64,000 nucleotides of DNA from Desulforhopalus vacuolatus (GCF_016918505.1 NZ_JAFFPZ010000002.1:186001-250000); one strand, 5' to 3'; positions 54,029 to 63,563 are shown, counted from the stretch's first letter. Numbers and translations are program-made. Notes: generated from the letters alone by a model not told the origin.

Positions 54029-54222
54029 CCCCGATGCTTGTCTCTTTCTGTTGACAGAGAGGGTACAGTTTTTTAAAAAAACAGGCATTTTGCTCATATC
54101 TCTACTGGAAACACAAGCCGTATTCGGTTATAGATAATATTATTAGAGATAAAACCTATTTTTATTAGTAAAAATCCCAGAATGGGGGTTCTGCGCTTCT
54201 TTTAGGATTAACGGAGACAGGG

Positions 54223-57200
54223 ATGAGACAGGCAGACGCAAAGGGCAGATGTATCAAAGCCTTGAAATTATTGAACAATGCTCTTACCACGAAGCTCCTC
54301 TATCCCCCCGGGACACCGCAGGTCAGCGCGGCGGGGGAGCGGGCCTTTAAAGGATTGATGGATATTATCAGTGAAGACGGTCAGCTGGAGTTTTCTCTCC
54401 TTGACGGCAAGCCCTGTCTGAGCTGTCTGCTTCTCACCGAAGAGATGCTCTCCACCTTTTCCAACCTCGTTATCTTTCGGCAACTTGGTTTGCTTGGCAA
54501 ACCCCGGCTGGTAATGGATTCCAGTCTCGACTCTTTCTCTTTCGAGCAGATTCTTAACGTTATGTCAGCCTCCAGTTCGCTGATCGAAAACAGCGGCGGG
54601 GGCGAGAAATTCATTCTTACCCTTAATCTGATTCGTTTTTTTCCCCCTGCCGATGCCGATGCCGCTGCCAACTGCAGGATTCGCTCCGGCGAAGATAAGG
54701 TTGTTTCAATCATTCGACCCGATCTCATAGAGTGTGCACTGGGCCGGGACAAGCGACAGCTGCTGGAGAAAGATCTTAACAAACGCCTTGCCAGTGTCGG
54801 TTTTGTGATTGACCTGCTCCATGCTTCCACTGCGCAGGTGCTGCAGACGATTCGCAAGGCGAAAAACATTACCGCCACACCGGAGTTTTCTGCTTTAATG
54901 AAACGCCTCGATGCTTGTCTTGCAGGAAAGAACCGGGCCTCCATTATTGCTAAATACAGCGAATATTGCTCAAGAAAGCTCAACGAACAGGCCATTGCTG
55001 CCATTCTCGCCCAGGATTTTTCCAGCACAATTGGTGGTGAGATCTACAGCGCCACCCTGCAAAAGATGGACAGAAAGCGCATCGGTGAAGTGATACGATT
55101 CTATCGCAAAAGTGCAGCAAAACTGGAGAGCATTCTTCCCGGTCACGGGCTGCATCTTGAACAGTCATTGAAAACTCTGCTTGCTACTGATATCGGCAGG
55201 AGCGTCTTCGCCTCGGAGAAGGCGCAGCGTCTGCTCTCGATTGGCGAGAAAACTCGCCGCAAGAAGCGTATTGAGGCTGGTGTGAAGCGTATCCTCTCCG
55301 GAGAAAAAGATGTTCTGGCCAGTGAAGAGATGCTGCAGTATCTGCCGCTTGCCATCGGCAAGCTGGGCAGAGGCGGCCGGACCGGGACTGCCATGGCTTT
55401 GCTGGAAGAGCTGTGCAGGACCATCGACGCGGACTCCGGCAAAGCGCAGAAGCACAGGACACCGCAGGTGCAGTCCCTCGTTGCTCTCGGGGAATTGCTG
55501 CTGAGTACTGAAGAAAAAGAGGAAGATGAGAGTCGTGACGAAAAACTGCTGGTTCGCACCGGCGAAGAGCTCTCTGGACCTCTGCTTGCGGAGATTACCG
55601 AACCCGGCCTGTTTACCGGTGTTATACGCCTGCTTTACCGCATAGTGTATTCACACTGGGAGGACAGTGGGCGTGCTGCAGCCGGTGATGCTCTGTTCGC
55701 GATCCTCTGCAGCGTCCGTGCTGGCGGGTTACAACACAGTGCTGCCCTTCAGGAGATTGTTGACAATATTCAAAATGAGCTGCTGACTCGCCGACAGTTC
55801 GACAGACTGTTGGATCTCTATCTCAACTCCGTTGACGGGGAGAAGGAGGGGAACCGCCTGATTATGCAGGGGTCGACAGCCCTCCGTTATCTTGTCGATA
55901 CCATCATGCAGATGGAGGACGGGGGATATCGCGACCGCCTTATCAAACTCGGCGTCCGTTTTGGTGCCGGTCTTTCTCTATATATTCAAGAACGGATACC
56001 GGGACATATGCCGTGGTTTGCCAAACGCAATCTGCTTAAGCTGCTTGCTCAGGTCGGTTCTGAAGCCAATGTCGACGACGTTATGGCGTGCTTCCGTCAC
56101 CCTGATCTGCGGGTGCAGCGGGAGGCCTTTCTTACCCTCAACACTCTTGGTGGCCGCCATCGTCGCTCGCTTTTCATCAAGGCGATAGATCACAGTACGG
56201 AAACGGTGCAGCTCATGCTGATCAAGGCCCTCGGGGAAAGGGGAAATCGCGAGGTGGCACTGAAGATGAACGAGATGCTCGAAGATTTCGATTCTATCAA
56301 AGAGAAATGTCGTGAGGATATTCTTCTTGCTGTTGTGGAAACCTTGAGTCGATGTAATTGTCAGGAAGCACTCGACATTCTCAATAAATTGCTTGAGAGG
56401 CGCTATCACAGGGCATGGAAGAGATTTTCCGCCACCGTGTGGGCGAAGGTCAAAAAGGGTGTGCTTCAGCTTCAGCAAGACGTAAAGACAATCAAAGAGC
56501 AGGGCAACATTGCCCGGAAAATTGCCAAAAACGCCATGAGACAGGCCGCCCGTATCGGGCGTTCGGCCAAACTGGAGAAGCCGCCGCAGCTGATGATCAC
56601 CGGCCTGCCCCTTGAGCAGACCATACACAATGTACTGCGGGACGGAGGCCGGAAAGAGGAAGCCCTGCGCCTGATTCTTGAACTTCTGGGTCAGGTACTG
56701 CACAGTGGCAACTTTACTCAGGCCAAACGCTTGAGGCAGTGGATGGTGCATATTGATAACACTGCCGTTGCCTCCATCATGAAGGCTGATGATATGATCA
56801 AAGAGGAGCATGGGCGCTCGGTATTCACCTGCCATCTCGATGTCTGGGGTGATCTCTACGAAGGGCTTTCATCAGAGGAGGTTGACGAAATTTTCGGCAG
56901 CTTCAGCCATCGTAGATACGAGCTGGGCGAAACCGTCGTCTCTCAGGGGGACAAGATCAGTGCCCTTTTCTTTATCAACTCCGGCCGGGTGCGCTTTTTC
57001 TCTATGCATGAAGACCACAACAAAGTGGTGAAGATTCTCGGGCCAGGTAAAGTCTTTGGCCTGGAGATCTTTTCTGATGTCTCTGTCTGGACGTTTTCCG
57101 TCGAGGCCATGGAATCGGCAGACATCTCCATTCTGCCCTACGACAGCGTTCTCTCCTGGCGCAATACCTTTCCCGGGCTGGATCGCAGGCTGAAGCAGTT

Positions 57201-57609
57201 CTGTGACGGTCTGGAGAACGAACAGTCTATTGCCCACCCCGACCATAACCGTCGTCTCCACGAGCGTTTCCTGATAAATGGCACTGTGAAGGTTTCATTC
57301 CTCGATTCCGAGGGGTGGCCTCTGGGGCTTGATTACCTGCTGCCTGGTATCGATATTTCACGGGGAGGTGTCTCCTGTTGTGCGGCCACCCTTGAACAGA
57401 AAAATCTCCAACCGCTGCCTGGTCAGAATGTGGATTTCAGTTTTACGCTGAAAACCGGTGAGACAAAAAACATGAAGGGTGCTATCGTGGCTGTGCGGTT
57501 TAACCGTCGGGCGGGGAATCCCACCATTCATGCCAGTTTCAAAGAGCTGCTTGATGAGAAGGAGGTTGATATACTGCTGGAGACCTTCGGCAAGAGAACT
57601 GAGCTGTGA
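54223..57609 (+). CDS. Large HEAT-like/cNMP-binding-like/PilZ protein
   Basis: 1128 residues, no signal peptide. Residues 1-250 are not assigned. 300-800 are helical with HEAT-like pairs (FRHPDLRVQREAFLTLNTLG, then VQLMLIKALGERGN). 883-994 form a cyclic-nucleotide-binding fold (YELGETVVSQGDKISALFFI, SGRVRFF), but the phosphate cassette FGLEIFSDVSVWTFS has no Arg, so cAMP binding is doubtful. 1007-1126 are PilZ with both c-di-GMP motifs: RxxxR (Arg 1011, Arg 1015) and DxSxxG (Asp 1044, Ser 1046, Gly 1049). GGAGACAGGG precedes the ATG. Its stop overlaps the primase-helicase start. I know no named family with this order. Confidence 0.87.
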   Translation: MRQADAKGRCIKALKLLNNALTTKLLYPPGTPQVSAAGERAFKGLMDIISEDGQLEFSLLDGKPCLSCLLLTEEMLSTFSNLVIFRQLGLLGKPRLVMDSSLDSFSFEQILNVMSASSSLIENSGGGEKFILTLNLIRFFPPADADAAANCRIRSGEDKVVSIIRPDLIECALGRDKRQLLEKDLNKRLASVGFVIDLLHASTAQVLQTIRKAKNITATPEFSALMKRLDACLAGKNRASIIAKYSEYCSRKLNEQAIAAILAQDFSSTIGGEIYSATLQKMDRKRIGEVIRFYRKSAAKLESILPGHGLHLEQSLKTLLATDIGRSVFASEKAQRLLSIGEKTRRKKRIEAGVKRILSGEKDVLASEEMLQYLPLAIGKLGRGGRTGTAMALLEELCRTIDADSGKAQKHRTPQVQSLVALGELLLSTEEKEEDESRDEKLLVRTGEELSGPLLAEITEPGLFTGVIRLLYRIVYSHWEDSGRAAAGDALFAILCSVRAGGLQHSAALQEIVDNIQNELLTRRQFDRLLDLYLNSVDGEKEGNRLIMQGSTALRYLVDTIMQMEDGGYRDRLIKLGVRFGAGLSLYIQERIPGHMPWFAKRNLLKLLAQVGSEANVDDVMACFRHPDLRVQREAFLTLNTLGGRHRRSLFIKAIDHSTETVQLMLIKALGERGNREVALKMNEMLEDFDSIKEKCREDILLAVVETLSRCNCQEALDILNKLLERRYHRAWKRFSATVWAKVKKGVLQLQQDVKTIKEQGNIARKIAKNAMRQAARIGRSAKLEKPPQLMITGLPLEQTIHNVLRDGGRKEEALRLILELLGQVLHSGNFTQAKRLRQWMVHIDNTAVASIMKADDMIKEEHGRSVFTCHLDVWGDLYEGLSSEEVDEIFGSFSHRRYELGETVVSQGDKISALFFINSGRVRFFSMHEDHNKVVKILGPGKVFGLEIFSDVSVWTFSVEAMESADISILPYDSVLSWRNTFPGLDRRLKQFCDGLENEQSIAHPDHNRRLHERFLINGTVKVSFLDSEGWPLGLDYLLPGIDISRGGVSCCAATLEQKNLQPLPGQNVDFSFTLKTGETKNMKGAIVAVRFNRRAGNPTIHASFKELLDEKEVDILLETFGKRTEL

Positions 57610-59372
57610 GCGGGTCTGCTTCCGATCCGATTGCGCAATTCTACCTTTCACAGCTTGGTGGGAAGTATGGTGACACTCTCACCGTTCCCTGCCCTTTCTG
57701 CGCCAGTCGGGGGTTTGAGCCGGGGCGTCTGCAGGTGGTGCTCAACCGCAGCAGTTTCCTCTACGGCTACTTCCACTGCCAAAATCGCTGCGTGCCCGGT
57801 GGTTATCCCCTCTGGTTTGCCCGCCTTGCCGGTATTCCGCTTGACATTGTTCCCGGCTATGTTCCCGAACGGGAGGGCAGGGTGCAACCCGAATATCCTC
57901 TCATCGGTATTGATGAAGAGGTGCGAACCTTCGCCGGTCGCTTCAGCGGCGATTCTCTTGAACGCTACACCCGGCGCGGTATCCGGCGTGAAATCCTTGC
58001 CGAGCTGAAGATTGGTTTCAACGGCCGCTACCTTGTTTTTCCTTATATCCAGGAAAACGGCAACTGTTACTCGGCTCGCTGTGTTCACCCTGAAAAGCCC
58101 TCCGATTTTTTCTGGCAGGGTGATGAACAGTTCAGCACCGAACCCTTCAATATTTTCAACTCCCAGGATATCTCCCGCTGTGAAAACGGTTCGCTCTTTC
58201 TCTGTGAAGGGGAGGAAAACGCCATTGTTCTCAAGCAGCTCGGCTTCCCTGCTGTGGCTGTGCCTGTGCGTGCGGTGCTGGAAAGGCTGGATGTTTCCTC
58301 TTTTGCCTGGTTGGACAACCTCTTTATCTGCGTGCGCAACACCCCGGATTCCATGGAGACGGCACGCGGCCTCGCTGCCCGTATTGGCTGCCGGGCGCGT
58401 GTTGTCGGCTGGCCACAGGGCACCCCCCGCGATTTCGACTTCTGGCGACTGGCCGAAGAAAAGGGAACGGCGAAGAAGATTTCTTCGCTTATCAGTGCGG
58501 CACGCCCCTTCTCACCGTTTACCTCCGCCGAACGCGAGTTTTCATTATTCAACAGCAATATTCTCAGTCAGGAGATGGAGGCGTATAAAAACGTAGTCAG
58601 TGGTTTTCCTCTTCTCGACGAGAGGTTGGAGGGAGTGCGGGGTATCAATGTGGTCGGCGGGGCCCCGAAAGCAGGAAAATCGACGTGGCTGATTCAGATT
58701 GCCACCGAGCTGACCCGGCGCAGGGTGCCGGTACTCTACTACGATTTTGAGAATGGACGCCAGCGTATCTATCAGCGTACGGTAAGCCGACTGGCACGGC
58801 TGGAGGTGGCACAGCTCAGCGGCACCAGTCTGACAGAAGAGGAGGCGATACGCCTCGCGGAAGCGAAGAAAACACTGCAGGACATGCTCCACTATCTGCG
58901 GGTGGTCAGCGACCGCGGCATCACCCCGGAGCTGATGAAAAAGCATATCGAATTTCTACGCCATGAAACCCGCAGTGACTATGTGGTGGTGGCGATTGAC
59001 AGTCTGCACAAGCTGCCCTTCAAGGAGTTTGGTGAGAAGAGGGCGGGAATAGATGGCTGGCTGCGGGAGTTTGAAGCTATGCGGGATGGACTTGGTGTTT
59101 CCTTTATCGTTATCTCCGAGCTCTCCCGACAGGAGAACGGAAGCTATGACGGTGTGCCACACATGGGTGTCTTTAAAGGTTCTGGCGATATTGAATACAG
59201 CGCTGACAACGCCATGGTGCTGATGCCCTCCAACAATGGCGGCGGGCGGTACAACACTCTCTGGCTGGTGGCCAGCCGGGAACACGCCCCCGGCCAGGTG
59301 GCGCAGTATAAACTGGATTACCCCTTCTGGGGGTTCCGGGAAGAACCTGTGCCATCGGACGACGCCGCGTAG
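57606..59372 (+). CDS. Twinkle/T7 gp4-like primase-helicase
   Basis: 588 residues from a GTG that overlaps the previous stop (GTGA). Zinc-ribbon-like Cys (C29, C32, C58, C62), a Toprim-like domain (about 190-290, LFLCEGEENAIVLKQLG with Glu 201, and RDFDFWRLAEEKG like the primase KDxN block), then a DnaB/RecA ATPase (about 330-575): Walker A GGAPKAGKST at 351-360, Walker B VVVAIDSLHK with Asp 465, SELSRQ and GSGDIEYSADNAMVL. The Toprim DxD pair is not seen (VRNTPDS instead), so primer synthesis may be lost and helicase work kept. Such genes are mostly phage or mitochondrial; this one has no phage neighbours. Confidence 0.85.
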   Translation: MSGSASDPIAQFYLSQLGGKYGDTLTVPCPFCASRGFEPGRLQVVLNRSSFLYGYFHCQNRCVPGGYPLWFARLAGIPLDIVPGYVPEREGRVQPEYPLIGIDEEVRTFAGRFSGDSLERYTRRGIRREILAELKIGFNGRYLVFPYIQENGNCYSARCVHPEKPSDFFWQGDEQFSTEPFNIFNSQDISRCENGSLFLCEGEENAIVLKQLGFPAVAVPVRAVLERLDVSSFAWLDNLFICVRNTPDSMETARGLAARIGCRARVVGWPQGTPRDFDFWRLAEEKGTAKKISSLISAARPFSPFTSAEREFSLFNSNILSQEMEAYKNVVSGFPLLDERLEGVRGINVVGGAPKAGKSTWLIQIATELTRRRVPVLYYDFENGRQRIYQRTVSRLARLEVAQLSGTSLTEEEAIRLAEAKKTLQDMLHYLRVVSDRGITPELMKKHIEFLRHETRSDYVVVAIDSLHKLPFKEFGEKRAGIDGWLREFEAMRDGLGVSFIVISELSRQENGSYDGVPHMGVFKGSGDIEYSADNAMVLMPSNNGGGRYNTLWLVASREHAPGQVAQYKLDYPFWGFREEPVPSDDAA

Positions 59373-59384
59373 TTATCCCAATTA

Positions 59385-59500
59385 CATTTTTTACTGACCA
59401 GAGAGCATGACTGCGTGGATATCTTTTCTGGCGATTACGAAGGGCTAAAAGACAAAAAGGGAGGCAGGAGAAAGGAGACGGGAGACAGGAAAAAGCAGGA
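59385..59500 (+). repeat. Family A/C hybrid fragment
   Basis: CCAATTACATTTTTTACTGACCAG, GACTGCGTGGATATCTTTTC (C type), then GGAGGCAGGAGAAAGGAGAC (A core). Confidence 0.75.
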
Positions 59501-59587
59501 CAATACAACTCGATGACATCCGTTGTGGGATGAGACGGTTTCAGGGTATCCTTGTGAAAGACGGAACAGTGAAAAGACTTTTTATAT

Positions 59588-59758
59588 ATAAGGTACCCAT
59601 AAAAAATTTCGCGTGTTTTGCTGGCTATCCAGTCTTTGTCTTTGTCTTTGTCGTCTTTTGCCTTCCTTCGTGTTCCTTCGCGTTCTTCGCGGTAAAAACT
59701 GTCTTTCCGTCTTTTGCTTTTCCCTTTCTCCCGTCTCCTGTTTCCCGTCTCCCTGCCT
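59588..59758 (-). repeat. Family A-type fragment abutting the lipoprotein stop
   Basis: AAGGTACCC, TTTGTC repeats, TTCTTCGCGGTAAAAAC, CCGTCTTTTGCTTTTCCC, the heptad core and CCCTGCCTTTA, whose last bases join the stop codon of the next gene. Confidence 0.78.
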
Positions 59759-61378
59759 TTACTTCTTCTGCGGGGCCTTGAACAGTTGCTGGCCTTCCTC
59801 ATCAATAAATACGCAGTTGTCCAGAGTCAGTCTGGCCTGTCCGCGAGTGGCGATGTCGCCCCCTTTTTTGGCGAAGTTATCGTGAAAATGAGACAGGCTC
59901 ACAATCAGTTTTGAGGCACCGTTTCCTTCTACTGCACCGCCGAAGAGTTCGGCACGATTGCCGCTGAAAAGGGTGTCAATCACCTGCATTTTTGTCTCCT
60001 GGTTTTTCCCGGATTCGCTGGCAAGCTCTATGGCTCCGCCGTTTTTTCCCGCTGTATTATTGGTAAAAAGGGTTTTGTGCAGCTCTGCCTTTGTCCCGCC
60101 GTCGGCGAAAAGGGCACCCCCTTCATACTGCGCCCGGTTATTGAAGAAGTGGACGTTATACATTTTAAAATTCACCCCGTTTCGGCTGGCAACAGCACCA
60201 CCGTAGAGGGCTCTGTTGTTTTTGAAATAGGTGGTGTGCACCGTTGCACTGGAGATATTTTCAGTATACCATGCCCCGCCGAGATCGGCGTAATTGTCGT
60301 CGAAAATCACTTTGTTGAGCGTGATGGAAAAATTTTTGATGGTGCGGTCGTGGAAGGTGACAAGTCCGCCACCCCGATTGTTAAAGAAGTCTCCGTCGGC
60401 CTGGCCGAGGGTAATTCTCACTCCGTCAAGCGTGACCCGGTTGCCAGCAGTGACCACATGGTAGCAGTTGTCCTCCCGCAGAAAGGGGCTGCCGATGTTG
60501 CCGCTGAGGATAGTGGGCGTGGTGACGGCGTTGGCCTCTTTCCGACTTTTTACTCCGGCCTGCATGCTGCCGTATATTTTTACCCCGTCGGGAACAAGAA
60601 AGGTGGCGGTGCGGTTGTCACTTGCGGGCAGGTAGAGTCCTTTCGCCACCCATACTTCGGCACCGTTGCGGGAAGCTGTATCAATGCCTTTCTGCAGTTG
60701 TGCAAAGGCCTTCTTCCAGCTGGTTCCGTCTCCATCCGGAGTGGCTGCGGCATCAACAAAGACCACATCTCTCTTTGCACTCTTTTTTGACGGAGAGACA
60801 GTTCTCCTGCTGTACTCTTTCAGCATTTCTTCGCGCCGGTTCTCATCTGTACTGTAGAGGTTGTGCAGTGCAGATCCGTGGCTCTTCCGGTCCCAGGCAG
60901 CATCGCGCCAGTCTTTGAGATCGCGGACTTCAATGCCGTCGAGCTGATTTTCTCCCGCGCCGGTGACAACGAAGAAAGAGTCATCAGCAGTGGAATCCGG
61001 ATCGCCGATATTCCCGCTGAGAATGGTGGGATTGTTTTTGACATCACGCTCGGCAGGAGTTTCCTCGGTTCCGGCAAATCCCCCGTAGAGTTTTACCCCT
61101 TTTTTAAGGTGGAAGGAGGCATTGCGATCGCCAATTGCGGAGGGAAGATAGATCCCCCTGGCAATATGGATTTCATCGCCGTTCATCGCCACGGCAAGGG
61201 CTTCGTTGAGGGCAGGATATGCTCTCTGCCAGCTTGTGCCGTCTGCTTTCTCCGTTTGCTGTGTGTTGACATAGATGACCTTCGGCTGGCCAATGCGGCT
61301 CACGTGGTCGACCATTTCAATGTGAGCGGAACAGCCCGTAAGGGCAAGGAAAAGGGGAATACTGAGGTACTTTTTCAT
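59759..61378 (-). CDS. Lipoprotein with right-handed beta-helix and Pmp-like repeats
   Basis: 539 residues from the Met at 61378. Signal sequence MKKYLSIPLFLALTGC with lipobox LTGC, Cys 16. Two copies of a block of about 80 residues (DGTSWQRAYPALNEAL...ARGIYLPS, and DGTSWKKAFAQLQKG...AKGLYLPAS) are followed by a parallel beta-helix with polymorphic-membrane-protein motifs FxxN...GGA: FKNNRALYGGAV, FFNNRAQYEGGAL, FTNNTAGKNGGAI and FSGNRAELFGGAV. Likely outer-membrane surface or periplasmic; may be an adhesin or a polysaccharide-acting protein. Frame is open 40 codons upstream, without a signal. Confidence 0.85.
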   Translation of the reverse strand: MKKYLSIPLFLALTGCSAHIEMVDHVSRIGQPKVIYVNTQQTEKADGTSWQRAYPALNEALAVAMNGDEIHIARGIYLPSAIGDRNASFHLKKGVKLYGGFAGTEETPAERDVKNNPTILSGNIGDPDSTADDSFFVVTGAGENQLDGIEVRDLKDWRDAAWDRKSHGSALHNLYSTDENRREEMLKEYSRRTVSPSKKSAKRDVVFVDAAATPDGDGTSWKKAFAQLQKGIDTASRNGAEVWVAKGLYLPASDNRTATFLVPDGVKIYGSMQAGVKSRKEANAVTTPTILSGNIGSPFLREDNCYHVVTAGNRVTLDGVRITLGQADGDFFNNRGGGLVTFHDRTIKNFSITLNKVIFDDNYADLGGAWYTENISSATVHTTYFKNNRALYGGAVASRNGVNFKMYNVHFFNNRAQYEGGALFADGGTKAELHKTLFTNNTAGKNGGAIELASESGKNQETKMQVIDTLFSGNRAELFGGAVEGNGASKLIVSLSHFHDNFAKKGGDIATRGQARLTLDNCVFIDEEGQQLFKAPQKK

Positions 61379-61521
61379 GGTGTTTTTTACATTACAGATA
61401 AAGTTGAGAGGAAAGGTGTCGTATTCTGTCCATTCTCCTCCTGAAGGAACAGAAAGATAATTCTCTACCATAAACGCAACGGAAGAAATGCAGAACATTT
61501 TTTTTCATGCTTCAGACAAAG

Positions 61522-61559
61522 AAAAACGCCCCGAATCGACAAGATTCGGGGCGTTTTTC
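61522..61559. terminator. Strong hairpin terminator
   Basis: AAAAACGCCCCGAATC, GACAA, GATTCGGGGCGTTTTT, perfect, flanked by A and T runs; it can serve trmFO on the minus strand. Confidence 0.92.
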
Positions 61560-61570
61560 TTTGTGGAAAA

Positions 61571-61665
61571 GAATTTCGTGAAGGTACTTATACCGGCTTA
61601 CTGTTCATCATCGGTATAACTTTGATATCAGCGTGTGGCTTCCCTTCAGAAGCTTATACCAATTG
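61571..61665 (+). repeat. Family B repeat, copy 10
   Basis: AAGAATTTCGTGAAGGTAC, TATACCGG/TCGGTATA pair, CTTTGATATC.GCGTGTGGC; same head as the copy at 3375. Confidence 0.8.
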
Positions 61666-61679
61666 GTCTAATCATGCGA

Positions 61680-61862
61680 AAAAGGGCATTTTTTATAAAT
61701 TTTAGTGTGTTTCGTGTGTTTCGTTGGCTATCCAGTCGTTGTCTTGCTTCGCGTTCTTCGCGGTAAAAATGCCTTACCGTCTTTTGCTTTTCCCTGTCTC
61801 CCGTCTCCTTTCTCCTGTTTCCCGTCCCCCTGTCTTTGAATCCGCCAATACGCTGGAAATAG
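61680..61862 (-). repeat. Family A-type fragment abutting the trmFO stop
   Basis: TCATGCGAAAAAGGGCATTTTT, TTCTTCGCGGTAAAAAT, CCGTCTTTTGC, the heptad core, GAATCCGCCAATA, then TAGTATTACAT, where the TTA is the trmFO stop. Confidence 0.78.
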
Positions 61863-61864
61863 TA

Positions 61865-63169
61865 TTACATCTCTGCCAGCCACGTTTCCATTGCTGCAGC
61901 TGAGAGTTTTGCCCGTTCCTCACCACGAAATTTCTTGCGGATTTTTTTCTTCCAGTCGGGAAAGAGACCGAAGTTTACATTGGAGGGCTGGAAGTGTTTT
62001 GCTTCACTCTCGGTGAGATGGTGAATGAGGGCACCGAAGGCGGTGTGCTGCGGTGGCACCGTTGGCGCAATACCTGCTGCCAGCCGCGCGGCATTAATTC
62101 CCGCCAGCAGGCCCATTGCCGCCGACTCCACATAGCCCTCAACGCCGGAGAGCTGTCCGGCAAGAAGCAGGTCGGCGCGCTGTTGAAACTGCAGGGTGGG
62201 GCGGAGGAGTTCCGGGGCAACAATGAAGGTGTTACGGTGGATGGAGCCGAGGCGGGCGAATTCGACGTTTTCCATCCCGGGAATCAGCCGGAAGACACGC
62301 TTCTGCTCTGGATAGGTGAGCTTGGTCTGAAAGCCGACCATATTGTACGTGGTCCCCGCTTTGGTCTCCTTGCGCAGCTGCACCACGGCATAGGCACTGC
62401 TGCCATCAGGTTTCTCCAGACCCACCGGTTTCATCGGCCCGAAGCGCAGGGTGTCATCGCCCCTGCTGCGAATTATCTCCACCGGCAGGCAGCCTTCAAA
62501 ATACTTTGCCTTCTCAAAATCCTTCAGCGGCATATATTCGGCACTGGCCAGCTCGGTGATGAAACGTAGATATTCCTCTTCGTTCATTGGACAGTTGAGA
62601 TAGTCGCCGGGGCCGTCTTCCCAGCGGGATTTGCTGTAGACGATATCAAAATTCAGTGAATCTTTATAGACAATGGGGGCAATGGCATCGTAGAAGGCGA
62701 GGCGGTCGCGGCCGGTGAAGGCGGCGAGGGATTCGGCCAGTGGTTCTGAAGTAAGCGGACCGGTCGCGAGGATGACGGGTGCGTCGGTTTCCGGTGGTAT
62801 CTCCAGAACCTCCTGCTCAATTACCTCCACCTGAGGATGATTTTTGATGCGCTCGGTAATGTACTGCGAAAAGTCATCGCGGTTCACTGCCAGAGCACGA
62901 CCGGCGGGTACCGCAGTCGCCCGTGCGGCCTCAATAAAGAGCGAGTCCAGTGCGGCCATTTCCCGTTTCAGCAGGCCGACGGCGGAGGTTGGATCGTCGG
63001 AGCGCAGTGAGTTGGAGCAGACCAGTTCGGCCAGGCCGTCACTTTCATGGGCCGGGCTCTTTCGCCCTGGTTTCATGTCAATCAGGCGGACACTGCCGCC
63101 GCGTTTGAGAATCTGGAAGGCTGCTTCGCAACCGGCAAGGCCGCCGCCGATGATGGTGATTGGGGTCAT
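61865..63169 (-). CDS. trmFO: Methylenetetrahydrofolate-tRNA-(uracil-5-)-methyltransferase TrmFO
   Basis: Folate- and FAD-dependent enzyme making ribothymidine 54 in tRNA, 434 residues. The FAD dinucleotide motif IIGGGLAGCEAA lies at 6-17. The catalytic Cys 51 is in LVCSNSLRSD, and a second conserved Cys is in YFEGCLPVE. Other blocks: RALAVNRDDFSQ, ESAAMGLLAGINAARL and FGLFPDWKKKIR near the end. TrmFO replaces TrmA in many Gram-positives and some deltaproteobacteria. Stop codon lies at the edge of a repeat. Confidence 0.95.
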   Translation of the reverse strand: MTPITIIGGGLAGCEAAFQILKRGGSVRLIDMKPGRKSPAHESDGLAELVCSNSLRSDDPTSAVGLLKREMAALDSLFIEAARATAVPAGRALAVNRDDFSQYITERIKNHPQVEVIEQEVLEIPPETDAPVILATGPLTSEPLAESLAAFTGRDRLAFYDAIAPIVYKDSLNFDIVYSKSRWEDGPGDYLNCPMNEEEYLRFITELASAEYMPLKDFEKAKYFEGCLPVEIIRSRGDDTLRFGPMKPVGLEKPDGSSAYAVVQLRKETKAGTTYNMVGFQTKLTYPEQKRVFRLIPGMENVEFARLGSIHRNTFIVAPELLRPTLQFQQRADLLLAGQLSGVEGYVESAAMGLLAGINAARLAAGIAPTVPPQHTAFGALIHHLTESEAKHFQPSNVNFGLFPDWKKKIRKKFRGEERAKLSAAAMETWLAEM

Positions 63170-63563
63170 ATTAATTTGCTTGAATCCCTTGTGGAAGGTT
63201 TAGTTTTTTGAAAATAAAAAAGAATGCGGTACAGAGCCATAATCAAGAGGGCAAATTACGAAAAATGATACCATACTTGTCGGTCTTGATGTGTATAAAA
63301 ATACTATTGGAACAGCATTTGCTGATGACAACAGGGATGGAAAAAGGGAGACGGGAGACGGGAGACAGGAGACGGGAAAAAGCGAAAGACGGTAAGGCAT
63401 TTTTTACCGCGAAGATCCCGTCTCCTGCCTCCCTTTTTATCTCTTCCCCAATACATCTAAGCTCAAATGGATATTTTTTTTGCACCAGACCTAAAGAGAA
63501 GGGTATGCTGTAAACACTCTTCTTCATCCCATGGCGGATTTGTACTTTCAGGTAAAATAACCC
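63170..63563. other. Gap between trmFO and the antiporter
   Basis: Contains the inverted polypurine repeat at 63339-63440 and otherwise AT-rich DNA. Promoters of the two divergent genes should lie here. Confidence 0.6.
63339..63440. repeat. Inverted polypurine/polypyrimidine repeat
   Basis: AAAAAGGGAGACGGGAGACG... heptads at 63341-63377 face CCCGTCTCCTGCCTCCCTTTTT at 63417-63438, with AAAGACGGTAAGGCATTTTTTACC between. The core is the family A core, here with its complement. Confidence 0.8.

Larger units (their letters stand above)
59373..59758. other. Repeat-filled gap between the primase-helicase and the lipoprotein
   Basis: Two convergent repeat fragments (59385-59500 and 59588-59758). 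The genes on either side converge here, and no terminator was seen. Confidence 0.7.
61379..61864. other. Gap between trmFO and the lipoprotein gene
   Basis: Holds a terminator (61522-61559), a family B copy and a family A-type fragment that reaches the trmFO stop. Confidence 0.75.

Noticed and set aside
54223-59372. Prophage remnant for the primase-helicase
   Set aside because: Neighbours are housekeeping or signalling genes, with no integrase, capsid or phage regulator, and no att-like repeats were seen.
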